A stretch of DNA of 5,940 bases, from contig DEIK01000041.1 of the NCBI GenBank assembly GCA_002352425.1, positions 1 to 5,940 on the forward strand, given 5' to 3'. Numbering within the stretch: the first letter of the stretch is position 1; each line of letters starts with the position of its first letter. This document shows positions 1 to 5,105 of this stretch, in pieces. Source of the stretch: Rhodobacteraceae bacterium UBA2776. Lineage in GTDB: Bacteria; Pseudomonadota; Alphaproteobacteria; Rhodobacterales; Rhodobacteraceae. The position numbers were made by a program, and so were the translations under genes. The notes under the pieces were generated by a model that searched no databases, was not told the DNA's origin, and was given only the letters and a program-made list of their open reading frames with translations.

Positions 1-207
1 GCACCTTTGGATGACGCCAACGTCACGCGGTTCTGCGATCTGCTGGATGAAATGACCCGTCGCACCAATACGCGCTTTCTGATCATCACTCACCATGCGG
101 TAACAATGTCACGAATGGATCGCCTGTTCGGTGTGACAATGGGCGAATTGGGTGTGAGCCAACTGGTCAGTGTTGACCTGAAAAAAGCCGAAGAAATGGT
201 GGCTTGA
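1..207 (+). CDS. smc: Chromosome segregation protein SMC, C-terminal end (5' truncated by window)
   Basis: The reading frame is open from base 1 and stops at TGA 205-207, giving the last 68 residues. The visible part is the C-terminal half of an ABC-type ATPase head. It begins at the D-loop (APLDDANV), then has the H-loop/switch strand ([11 protein letters not shown], where most homologues have THN), and ends with the SMC signature [22 protein letters not shown] dimers compact and segregate the chromosome together with ScpA and ScpB in the cytoplasm; ATP binding joins the two heads. Walker A, the coiled coils and the hinge lie upstream of the window. The TTG at 7 is an internal codon, not a start. 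No other gene in the window appears functionally linked to it. Identification is strong because this tail is highly conserved. Confidence 0.95.
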   Translation, partial: APLDDANVTRFCDLLDEMTRRTNTRFLIITHHAVTMSRMDRLFGVTMGELGVSQLVSVDLKKAEEMVA

Positions 208-224
208 GGTACAGTTTTCTCAGG

Positions 225-238
225 CTACCTAACGGTAG
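225..238 (+). other. Short hairpin downstream of smc
   Basis: CTACC (225-229) and GGTAG (234-238) are perfect inverted repeats around a TAAC loop, 17 bases after the smc stop. CAG (221-223) and CTG (244-246) could extend the stem across an internal loop. There is no T-run after it, so it is not a textbook intrinsic terminator. It could be a weak or Rho-assisted 3' end, or chance. Confidence 0.3.
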
Positions 239-391
239 GATGGCTGACTAAATGCAGATGCAAAGACTTACGAAGTGATGAAAAATGCATTCTGCCATAC
301 TCTGGGTATGTATTATTTCCCATATTACGTTGACCTCTGCCAATATCTTTGGTTCAGTTCGTCCAAATTAAATATTGAAAGAAGGTGATAT

Positions 392-868
392 ATGAGATTT
401 CTTGCAAAACTATTTGGAGGATTAGCTGTTGCAGCACTGATGTTCAGTAGCAACATCGCACAGGCAGAAGTGACGGCAACGAAAGCCAGCGTTGTAATGA
501 AGGCCATGCAGGATTTCGGTTTTGTTGCTACGATGGATGTAGATTCCCAAGGTGACCCAAAGATTTCCAGCCGTGTGTCTGACACCAAGTTCTCGGTCTA
601 TTTTTATGGTTGTGAAAACAATGATAATTGTAGCTCCATCTTGATCAAGGCGGGCTATGATCTGAATAACGGGGTTTCGGCGCTTAAGATCAATGAATGG
701 AACCGTGATAAACGGTTTGCCAAAGCCTATATTGATGATGAGGGTGACCCATTTTTAGAAATGGATGTGAACCTAGATTTTGACGGAGTTGGCAACAAAA
801 ACTTTGAGGATACGTTGGATTGGTGGCGCCTACTGGTTGAAGACTTTGAAGAATTTATTGATTGGTAA
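392..868 (+). CDS. Exported YbjN-domain protein of unknown function
   Basis: The gene encodes 158 residues. The ATG at 392 is preceded by a very good ribosome-binding site, GAAGGTGAT (381-389). Residues 1-25 form a signal peptide: positive MRFLAKLF start, hydrophobic AVAALMF core, and an AQA|E cleavage site, so the protein should be periplasmic or secreted. The rest matches my picture of the YbjN domain (structurally related to type III secretion chaperones): a helix with ASVVMKAMQDFG, strands with DPKISSRV and KFSVYFYGC, then INEWNRDKRFAKAYIDDEGDPFLEMDVNLD, and a C-terminal helix ending in WWRLLVEDFEEFIDW. Two cysteines (CENNDNC, about residues 70-76) could form a disulfide after export. The product is acidic. 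Its molecular role is unknown; E. coli YbjN has been tied to stress and motility phenotypes, but that should not be carried over. The gene is clearly more AT-rich than its neighbours and stands alone between smc and a convergent gene. Confidence 0.85.
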   Translation: MRFLAKLFGGLAVAALMFSSNIAQAEVTATKASVVMKAMQDFGFVATMDVDSQGDPKISSRVSDTKFSVYFYGCENNDNCSSILIKAGYDLNNGVSALKINEWNRDKRFAKAYIDDEGDPFLEMDVNLDFDGVGNKNFEDTLDWWRLLVEDFEEFIDW

Positions 869-885
869 GTAGTCGACGACAGAAT

Positions 886-927
886 AACAAAATGCCCCGT
901 GCCAATCGCTTGGGGCTTTTTGTTTTT
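886..927. terminator. Bidirectional intrinsic terminator between convergent genes
   Basis: GCCCC (894-898) pairs with GGGGC (912-916). After one T-T mismatch (893/917), AACAAAA (886-892) pairs with TTTTGTT (918-924), giving about 12 bp around a 13-base loop. The plus strand ends in TTTTTGTTTTT and the minus strand in ATTTTGTT, so it can stop transcription from both sides. It lies 17 bases after the ybjN-like stop and 1 base beyond the transglycosylase stop (minus strand). Confidence 0.85.
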
Positions 928-2107
928 ATAGTTTGTTCAGCAGCGTCTTGGCGGGCCATGCGTCGGCAGGCAGGCCCAGCCGGATTTGCTCTGCTTGAAT
1001 TGCGGCCCGGGTTTTTGCCCCCAGAATACCGTCAATTTTACCCACATCATACCCGCGCGCTGCCAGCTTTTTTTGCAAGGCTCTCATTTGTTTCCCCGTC
1101 AGCGCGGGGTCGGGGTTTCCAGCGTTGTAGGGTTTAGCCCCTTCGATCCGTGTACCGAAATAGGCGGCGGTGGTGACGTAAACAAAGCTTTGGTTCCATT
1201 CGAAATAAACGCGGAAATTCGGATAGGCGAGGAACGCTGGCCCCTTGCGCCCCATTGGCAGCAGAACTGAGGCAGGCAGTTTGCCGGGTGCCAGTGACCC
1301 GTTGCGCGCTTTCACACCCAGCTTGGCCCATTGCGCCACCGTCATTTCAGTGTTCAAGCCGGTTTTGGCCCAATCCAGATTCTGCGGTACAGTGATTTCC
1401 TGCAACCACGGCTGGTTCGGACGCCAGCCAAGCGAAGACAGCATTTTCGCCCCCGACATCAGCGCATCAGCAGGCGAAGTTTTCAGGCTGACTTTGCCGT
1501 CTCCGTCCCCATCGACACCGTTTTCCAGAATATCGGCGGGCAGCATCTGCACCATGCCGATTTCCCCAGCCCATGCACCGGAGGTTTTAGTTGGCGAAAA
1601 GTTACCCCGTTCATAGAGTTCCAACGCGGCAAAAATTTGCGGCCGGAACAGTTGTGGGCGGCGACAGTCATGCGCCAGTGTGACCAGAGAGTTTAGTGTA
1701 TTGAAATTACCCTGAAACGTGCCGTAATCGGTCTCAAATGCCCAAAAAGCGAGCAAAACACCGCGGTTGATGCCGTATTGTTTTTGAATCCGGTCAAATA
1801 CCCTGTCGTATTTACGTGCGTTGGCGATGCCTTTGCTTAGGCGGGATTTGCTGATCAGAGCGCGAGAAAAGTCGATAAAGCTTTTCTGGAACACCCCTTG
1901 CGAACGGTCGGCTTTCAAGGTTTTCGGATCTTGCCGGACCGAGGCAAAGAAACGGTCTACAGTTGCCTTGTCGTGGCTGTTTGCGATGGCTTCCTTTTTC
2001 AGGTTGGCCACAAAGGTACTGAATTTGCCGCCGCATTGGCCGTTTGCATAGGCCGGTGTCAGGGTCAAACACAGGGCGGTCAGCATAGGAAAAATCGGGT
2101 TACGCAT
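926..2107 (-). CDS. Lytic murein transglycosylase, MltB/SLT_2 family with C-terminal peptidoglycan-binding domain
   Basis: The protein has 393 residues and cleaves the MurNAc-GlcNAc glycosidic bond of peptidoglycan, leaving 1,6-anhydro-MurNAc ends, in the periplasm. A signal peptide covers residues 1-21 (PAYA|NG). The catalytic domain spans about 27-325 and contains FETDYG with the expected catalytic Glu125, the substrate-groove motif GAWAGEIGMVQMLP (177-190), and GVDGDGDGKVSL (197-208), whose acidic DGDGDG loop recalls the EF-hand-like calcium site of Slt35/MltB. A PG_binding_1 domain follows (about 335-393: MRALQKKLAARGYDVGKIDG and GAKTRAAI). I chose the ATG at 2107 because it starts the signal peptide and has GAAAGG upstream. 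The frame stays open to 2251, but that extension runs into cbiB and is not protein-like; a GTG at 2113 is possible but sits too close to the ribosome-binding site. The gene follows cbiB by 64 bases and probably has its own promoter. The family is secure; the exact mlt paralogue is not assigned. Confidence 0.93.
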   Translation of the reverse strand: MRNPIFPMLTALCLTLTPAYANGQCGGKFSTFVANLKKEAIANSHDKATVDRFFASVRQDPKTLKADRSQGVFQKSFIDFSRALISKSRLSKGIANARKYDRVFDRIQKQYGINRGVLLAFWAFETDYGTFQGNFNTLNSLVTLAHDCRRPQLFRPQIFAALELYERGNFSPTKTSGAWAGEIGMVQMLPADILENGVDGDGDGKVSLKTSPADALMSGAKMLSSLGWRPNQPWLQEITVPQNLDWAKTGLNTEMTVAQWAKLGVKARNGSLAPGKLPASVLLPMGRKGPAFLAYPNFRVYFEWNQSFVYVTTAAYFGTRIEGAKPYNAGNPDPALTGKQMRALQKKLAARGYDVGKIDGILGAKTRAAIQAEQIRLGLPADAWPAKTLLNKL

Positions 2108-2139
2108 ACGCACGGGCCTTTCAAAACAAATTTGAGCGC

Positions 2140-2167
2140 AGACTAGCAGGGCTGTTGCGGGTGGCAA
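2140..2167 (-). promoter_or_regulatory. Candidate promoter for the lytic transglycosylase gene
   Basis: On the minus strand, TTGCCA (2167-2162, 5 of 6 to the -35 consensus) is followed after 16 bases by TAGTCT (2145-2140, a weak -10). The -35 lies just past the cbiB stop codon, and the expected start of transcription would be about 25 bases before the ATG. It would uncouple this cell-wall gene from the B12 genes upstream. Visual match only. Confidence 0.35.
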
Positions 2168-2171
2168 TGGC

Positions 2172-3089
2172 TTAGATAACCACCGCCAATACGGCCACAA
2201 TTGCAACCAATCCGGCCCATGCGCGCCAAAGCGCCGCGGTGGCAGCGTCAATATCGGTGGGGGTCAGGGTGCGGCGGCCTTCAGGGTAAACATAGGGGAA
2301 ATCCCGCATTTTCCCGTCATAGCTGCGGGGACCGGACAGGGCGATGCTCAGGGTAGCGGCCATCGCGGCTTCGGGCCAACCTGCGTTGGGAGAGCGGTGC
2401 AGTGGGGCATCGCGCAGGATTACACGCCATTTACCTAGTGTGCCGTGGGTGGCGACGATTAGTAAGACAGTCAGGCGGGCGGGGATGTAGTTCAGCGCAT
2501 CATCCAGCCGCGCGGCGGCCCTACCAAAATCCTTGTGGCGTTCCGTTTTGTAGCCGATCATGGAATCCGCCGTGTTGGTGATTTTGTAGATCAGCAGACC
2601 GGGCAGTCCCAGCATCAGAAACCAGAAGGCGGGCGCAATAACGCCGTCCGACAGGTTTTCGGCAGCGCTTTCAATCGTACCGCGAGCAATGGCAGTATCA
2701 CCCATTGCCTTGGTATCCCGTCCGACGATCTTCGACACAGCAAGTCGCCCGTCACCAGTGGACAGGCGAAGGGCATCAGCCACGGCTTTGACGTGTTGGA
2801 CCAGGCTTTTCTGGGCCAACAGCATGGCGGCAAGGATGATCTGTAGTATATCGCAATCAGGCAAGTTAGAGACTAACAATCCCAAAATACCAGCGCTGGT
2901 GACCAGTGCGGCCATGGTCAGGATGCCGTTGCGCTCGCGCGCCTCCCCGTTGTTGAGCCGTATGTCCATCCAAATCACAACCTGCCCCATCACTACCGCC
3001 GGATGTGGCACACGAGACCACAACCATTTCGGCTCGCCCAGCAGGGCGTCAAGCAACAGGGCCAGCAAAAGGATCAGCGCATGGTTCAT
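2172..3089 (-). CDS. cbiB: Adenosylcobinamide-phosphate synthase CbiB/CobD (cobalamin biosynthesis)
   Basis: This integral membrane protein of 305 residues, near the usual family length, attaches the aminopropanol arm (as the amine or its O-phosphate) to adenosylcobyric acid, giving adenosylcobinamide (phosphate). Family motifs are visible in order: GEPKWLWSRVPHPAVVMG (18-35), a hydrophobic segment at about 57-75, a helix with LLAQKSLVQHVKAVADAL (90-107), and the highly conserved block GRDTKAMGDTAIARGTIESAAENLSDG (123-149) leading into the membrane stretch IAPAFWFLML. Next come ITNTADSMIGYKTERHKDFGRAAARLDD (170-197), SPNAGWPEAAMA (233-244) and YPEGRRTLTPTDI (268-280), and a hydrophobic C-terminus. 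The ATG overlaps the TGA of the upstream DUF1636 gene by four bases (ATGA), and no good ribosome-binding site is seen, so translation is probably coupled. In alphaproteobacterial usage the gene is called cobD; that name means a different enzyme in Salmonella. Confidence 0.95.
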   Translation of the reverse strand: MNHALILLLALLLDALLGEPKWLWSRVPHPAVVMGQVVIWMDIRLNNGEARERNGILTMAALVTSAGILGLLVSNLPDCDILQIILAAMLLAQKSLVQHVKAVADALRLSTGDGRLAVSKIVGRDTKAMGDTAIARGTIESAAENLSDGVIAPAFWFLMLGLPGLLIYKITNTADSMIGYKTERHKDFGRAAARLDDALNYIPARLTVLLIVATHGTLGKWRVILRDAPLHRSPNAGWPEAAMAATLSIALSGPRSYDGKMRDFPYVYPEGRRTLTPTDIDAATAALWRAWAGLVAIVAVLAVVI

Positions 3090-3460
3090 TCGTCTGCGGG
3101 CAGAGATGGATGGCGGGTGGTGAAATGGCCTTTAATCGCCTGTGGCCAGTCACGATAGGGCACTTGGCCGGATGTGCTGGCGGCGTGTAAGGCGGCATAT
3201 GTGACGAGGGCTTCGGCGACGTCGGTGCTGGGGGTGAACTGGCCAAGTGTATAATTCAGCTTGCCTTCTGCCTGAATTGTGACGTTACAGGCACGATCAC
3301 AGCCCATCAGACAGGAAAACCGGCGCGTTTTGACGATGCCGCCTGCGGCTGTGGCTGCGGTCTCGACCAGATCGGCCAGGGCCTCGCCATCGGTCTGTTT
3401 CTGGGTTTCAGCATCCCAGCCCTCGCGTTTGCAGGTGTCGCAGATGGTGATCGTGGTCAT
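3086..3460 (-). CDS. DUF1636 small cysteine-rich protein, likely Fe-S or metal binding
   Basis: The gene encodes 124 residues with no signal peptide, so the product is cytoplasmic. Five cysteines are placed like metal ligands: CDTC at 7-10 near the N-terminus and CLMGCDRAC at 50-58 (C-x3-C-x3-C). Between them is a helix (DGEALADLVETA), and after them NVTIQAEGKLNYTLGQF. The overall pattern recalls thioredoxin-like [2Fe-2S] ferredoxins, and I recognise the family as DUF1636, which I recall occurring in cobalamin and cobalt gene neighbourhoods; its reaction is unknown. The start at 3460 is supported by AAAGGA about 6 bases upstream and by the motif-bearing N-terminus MTTITICDTC. The open frame continues to 3670, but the added residues are Arg/Ser/His-rich and not protein-like. 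Its stop overlaps the cbiB start (ATGA), which ties it to the B12 pathway. It could be an electron carrier, a cobalt or iron chaperone, or a sensor. Confidence 0.85.
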   Translation of the reverse strand: MTTITICDTCKREGWDAETQKQTDGEALADLVETAATAAGGIVKTRRFSCLMGCDRACNVTIQAEGKLNYTLGQFTPSTDVAEALVTYAALHAASTSGQVPYRDWPQAIKGHFTTRHPSLPADE

Positions 3461-3720
3461 CGTGTTTCCTTTGCTCTGGCGCTGATGAAACGGATTGTCC
3501 GCCCGATTGCAAGGGGGATGTCGCCGGTGGTGGCTTGTTCGTCGTGAATCCGATTGCGATGAGCGGGCAAGGTGCCTATAGCTGAAACTGACGAAGCCCA
3601 AAGGGCCAGAACGGTTGGCTGTGGATGATTGACCCATACAGGGGATCGGAACCAGCATCGTCGGGAGCATATGTTCCTGTCACCTGACCTGTTTTGGGCG
3701 GCTAATAGAGGATATATGCG
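3461..3720. promoter_or_regulatory. Divergent control region between two cobalamin units
   Basis: These 260 bases separate the minus-strand DUF1636-cbiB unit from the plus-strand cbiX-cobH-cobL unit, so both promoters should lie here. Visible elements are a near-perfect 14-bp dyad GGAGCATATGTTCC (3664-3677), GTCACCTGAC (3679-3688, GTCA/TGAC), hairpin GCCC-AAA-GGGC (3596-3606), an overlapping stem GCCAG/TTGGC (3605-3619), CGGATTGTCCG (3491-3501), and CCGATTGC repeated at 3503-3510 and 3550-3557. A weak minus-strand promoter candidate is TTTGGG (3602-3597) with TATAGG (3580-3575), spacing 16. I found no convincing plus-strand promoter. A canonical B12 box is absent on both strands. The stretch contains no gene that I can support. 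Confidence 0.6.
3664..3677. repeat. Palindrome GGAGCATATGTTCC, candidate operator or hairpin
   Basis: The sequence matches its own reverse complement at 12 of 14 positions, centred on CATATG, and ends 43 bases before the start of the small gene at 3721. As RNA on the plus strand it can pair from C3662 to G3679 with two G-U pairs around an AUAU loop. Either a dimeric repressor site or a leader hairpin is possible; I do not recognise the motif as the site of a known regulator. Confidence 0.4.
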
Positions 3721-3945
3721 ATGAAATTACTGTTTTCATTTATCACGGCCTTGGTGGCGGCTCCTGCGTTTGCGCATCCATCCCATGTAATCGAGGTTGC
3801 GGGGCACAATCATTGGCTGGGTTTGGCGGCCATGGCAGCCGCTGCAGCTGCCGCTTTGTGGCAGGCCAGCAAAGGGCGTGATGAAGAGGCGTCGGAAGAA
3901 GACGAAACCGAGGAAGAGATCGACGCTGAACCGCAGGAGGCATGA
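3721..3945 (+). CDS. Small exported/membrane protein with HPSH start, DUF6732-like
   Basis: The gene encodes 74 residues. AGAGGA (3707-3712) lies 8 bases before the ATG. Residues 1-18 are a signal peptide (LVAAPAFA|H); the mature chain starts HPSHVIEVAGHNHW, with four His in 14 residues, then one Ala-rich membrane segment (about 32-48), a short basic turn (ASKGRDE) and a strongly acidic tail (residues about 54-74). The mature N-terminus should face the periplasm and the acidic tail the cytoplasm. I recognise the pattern as a small Rhodobacteraceae family next to cbiX, which I believe is DUF6732; the number should be checked. The His-rich start resembles the conserved N-termini of HupE/UreJ metal permeases, but the other membrane helices are missing. 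Its stop is 2 bases before the cbiX start, so the two genes are cotranscribed. A role in cobalt handling is plausible but only inferred. Confidence 0.75.
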   Translation: MKLLFSFITALVAAPAFAHPSHVIEVAGHNHWLGLAAMAAAAAAALWQASKGRDEEASEEDETEEEIDAEPQEA

Positions 3946-3947
3946 AC

Positions 3948-5030
3948 ATGGGCAAGATTGGTGTGATGATCTGCGGCCACGGTTCGCGTTCGCAGGATGC
4001 GGTGGACCAATTCGCGGTGCTGGCGGAAAAGCTGCCCGCATTGCTGCCCGACGACTGGGAGGTCGACTACGGCTATCTGGAGTTTGCTAATCCGGTAATC
4101 CGTGATGGCCTGGATCGTTTGCGTGATGCGGGTTGCGAGCGGATCATCGCCGTTCCTGGGATGCTGTTTGCCGCGATGCACACCAAGAACGACATCCCAA
4201 CGGTACTGAACACCTATGCCAAAAAACACAGCGTTGATGTGACCTATGGGCGTGAATTGGGGGTAGACCCCAAGATGATTGCAGCTGCTGGTGCACGGGT
4301 ACAGGAGGCTGTGGAGGCCGCCAACGCCGAATATGGTGAACTGCCCTTGGAAGAAACCTGTCTGGTGGTGATCGGGCGCGGTGCCTCTGATCCGGATGCC
4401 AACGCCAATGTCGCCAAAGTGGCGCGGATGCTGTGGGAAGGTATGGGGTTTGGTTGGTGCGAAGTGGGTTATTCCGGTGTGACTTTCCCCTTGGTAGAGC
4501 CTTGTTTGGAACATACAACGCGGCTGGGCTACAAGCGGGTGATCGTGTTTCCCTACTTCCTGTTCGCAGGTATTCTGATTGACCGGATTTACGGCTTCAC
4601 CGATCAGGTGGCTACCGCATATCCAGATATTACCTTCGTAAAGGCAGGTTATTTGAATGACCACCCCAAGGTGCTGGAAACCTTTGCCGAACGCGTGACG
4701 GAACAGTTGGATGAAGTACCTCCTGAGACTTGCGGAACATGTAAATACCGCACACAGGTATTGGGGTTTGAGGCAGAAGTGGGCGCGGTTCAGGAAAGCC
4801 ACCACCACCATGTCGAGGGTCAGGGAGCGAATGCGCCGGGGGCGACGGTCGAGACTTGTGACTTGTGTGATACATTTTGTACCGGGGCATGTCGGCTGGA
4901 TTTGGATCACCACCATCACGACCATGACCACGAGGATGGGCATCACCATCATGACCACCATCATCATCCGGAGTATCCTCACGCGAAACATCCGCTGGGG
5001 CCCGAGAGTGCACGGAAGTCAAATGGGTAG
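3948..5030 (+). CDS. cbiX: Sirohydrochlorin cobaltochelatase CbiX, long form with Cys motifs and His-rich tail
   Basis: The protein has 360 residues and inserts Co2+ into sirohydrochlorin. It holds two chelatase domains. The first keeps the active-site histidines: CGHGSR with His11 and AMHTKNDIP with His78. The second (about 136-255) has the matching positions altered, VIGRGASDPDANANV instead of GHG and FPYFLFAGILIDRI without the His, so only the N-terminal half should be catalytic. A C-terminal extension follows: CGTC (262-265), SHHHH (284-288), CDLCDTFCTGAC (304-315, four Cys), and a tail with about 14 His plus Asp between 321 and 340. Related long CbiX proteins carry a [4Fe-4S] cluster on a CxxC motif and a His-rich metal store. 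I chose the ATG at 3948 because AGGAGG (3935-3940) is 7 bases away; the in-frame ATG at 3942 is only 1 base from it, too close. Cobalt chelation is favoured over siroheme iron insertion because of the B12 neighbours. Confidence 0.93.
   Translation: MGKIGVMICGHGSRSQDAVDQFAVLAEKLPALLPDDWEVDYGYLEFANPVIRDGLDRLRDAGCERIIAVPGMLFAAMHTKNDIPTVLNTYAKKHSVDVTYGRELGVDPKMIAAAGARVQEAVEAANAEYGELPLEETCLVVIGRGASDPDANANVAKVARMLWEGMGFGWCEVGYSGVTFPLVEPCLEHTTRLGYKRVIVFPYFLFAGILIDRIYGFTDQVATAYPDITFVKAGYLNDHPKVLETFAERVTEQLDEVPPETCGTCKYRTQVLGFEAEVGAVQESHHHHVEGQGANAPGATVETCDLCDTFCTGACRLDLDHHHHDHDHEDGHHHHDHHHHPEYPHAKHPLGPESARKSNG
4909..4971 (+). repeat. Low-complexity CAC/CAT/GAC tract encoding the CbiX His/Asp tail
   Basis: The stretch is built almost entirely of His (CAC, CAT) and Asp (GAC) codons with a few Glu/Gly codons, giving HHHHDHDHEDGHHHHDHHHH. 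The triplets are imperfect, so it is not a pure microsatellite, but slippage could change the number of His residues between strains. On the opposite strand it creates Met/Val-rich spurious open frames. Confidence 0.8.
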
Positions 5031-5051
5031 TCTAATCCGGCGGAAAACACC

Positions 5052-5098
5052 CCTTGCAGAGCGTTTGCACGGTTGTTTAATTGATGTTTGCGGCAAGG
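5052..5098 (+). promoter_or_regulatory. Possible stem masking the cobH ribosome-binding site
   Basis: CCTTGC (5052-5057) is the exact complement of GCAAGG (5093-5098), whose AAGG is the likely cobH ribosome-binding site. Pairing across a 35-base loop would hide it. Only 6 bp support this, so it may be chance; the 75-base cbiX-cobH gap contains no other clear element. Confidence 0.25.
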
Positions 5099-5105
5099 TT
5101 TGCGC

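Noticed and set aside
325..588. Minus-strand open frame opposite the YbjN signal-peptide region
   Set aside because: It is antisense to a well-supported gene with a strong ribosome-binding site, and shows no motif of its own.
862..1137. Plus-strand open frames opposite the transglycosylase gene (for example 862-1137, 986-1270, 1245-1616, 1331-1696)
   Set aside because: They are shadows of the coding strand, cross a strong terminator in one case, and have no recognisable motif or ribosome-binding site.
2108..2251. N-terminal extension of the transglycosylase frame to 2251
   Set aside because: It would overlap the end of cbiB, is not protein-like, and would bury the clear signal peptide that starts at 2107.
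3571..3650. Cobalamin riboswitch on the plus strand (GGTGCC at 3571, AAAGGG at 3600, CAGGGGATCGG at 3639 resembling a B12 box)
   Set aside because: The pieces are in the right order but only about 65 bases apart. The GGTGNAA and CCCGCNACTG core is missing and the B12 box has mismatches in its core. A covariance search would settle it.
3461..3670. N-terminal extension of the DUF1636 frame to 3670
   Set aside because: The residues are Arg/Ser/His-rich low-quality sequence, while the ATG at 3460 has a good ribosome-binding site and the expected N-terminus.
3674..3690. B12-box-like GTCAGGTGACAGG on the minus strand
   Set aside because: The box should end the riboswitch, but the preceding RNA would have to start inside or near the divergent gene and more than 200 bases of leader would follow it. 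Mismatches also fall within the core.
4909..4971. CRISPR-like or tandem repeat array in the CAC/CAT tract
   Set aside because: It is an in-frame run of His and Asp codons at the end of cbiX, with no spacer-repeat periodicity.
3810..4991. 393-codon open frame on the minus strand opposite cbiX
   Set aside because: It is antisense to a confidently identified gene. Its Met/Val-rich start is the reverse of the His/Asp tract, it shows no family motif, and it extends into the small upstream gene. It is open because of codon bias in cbiX.
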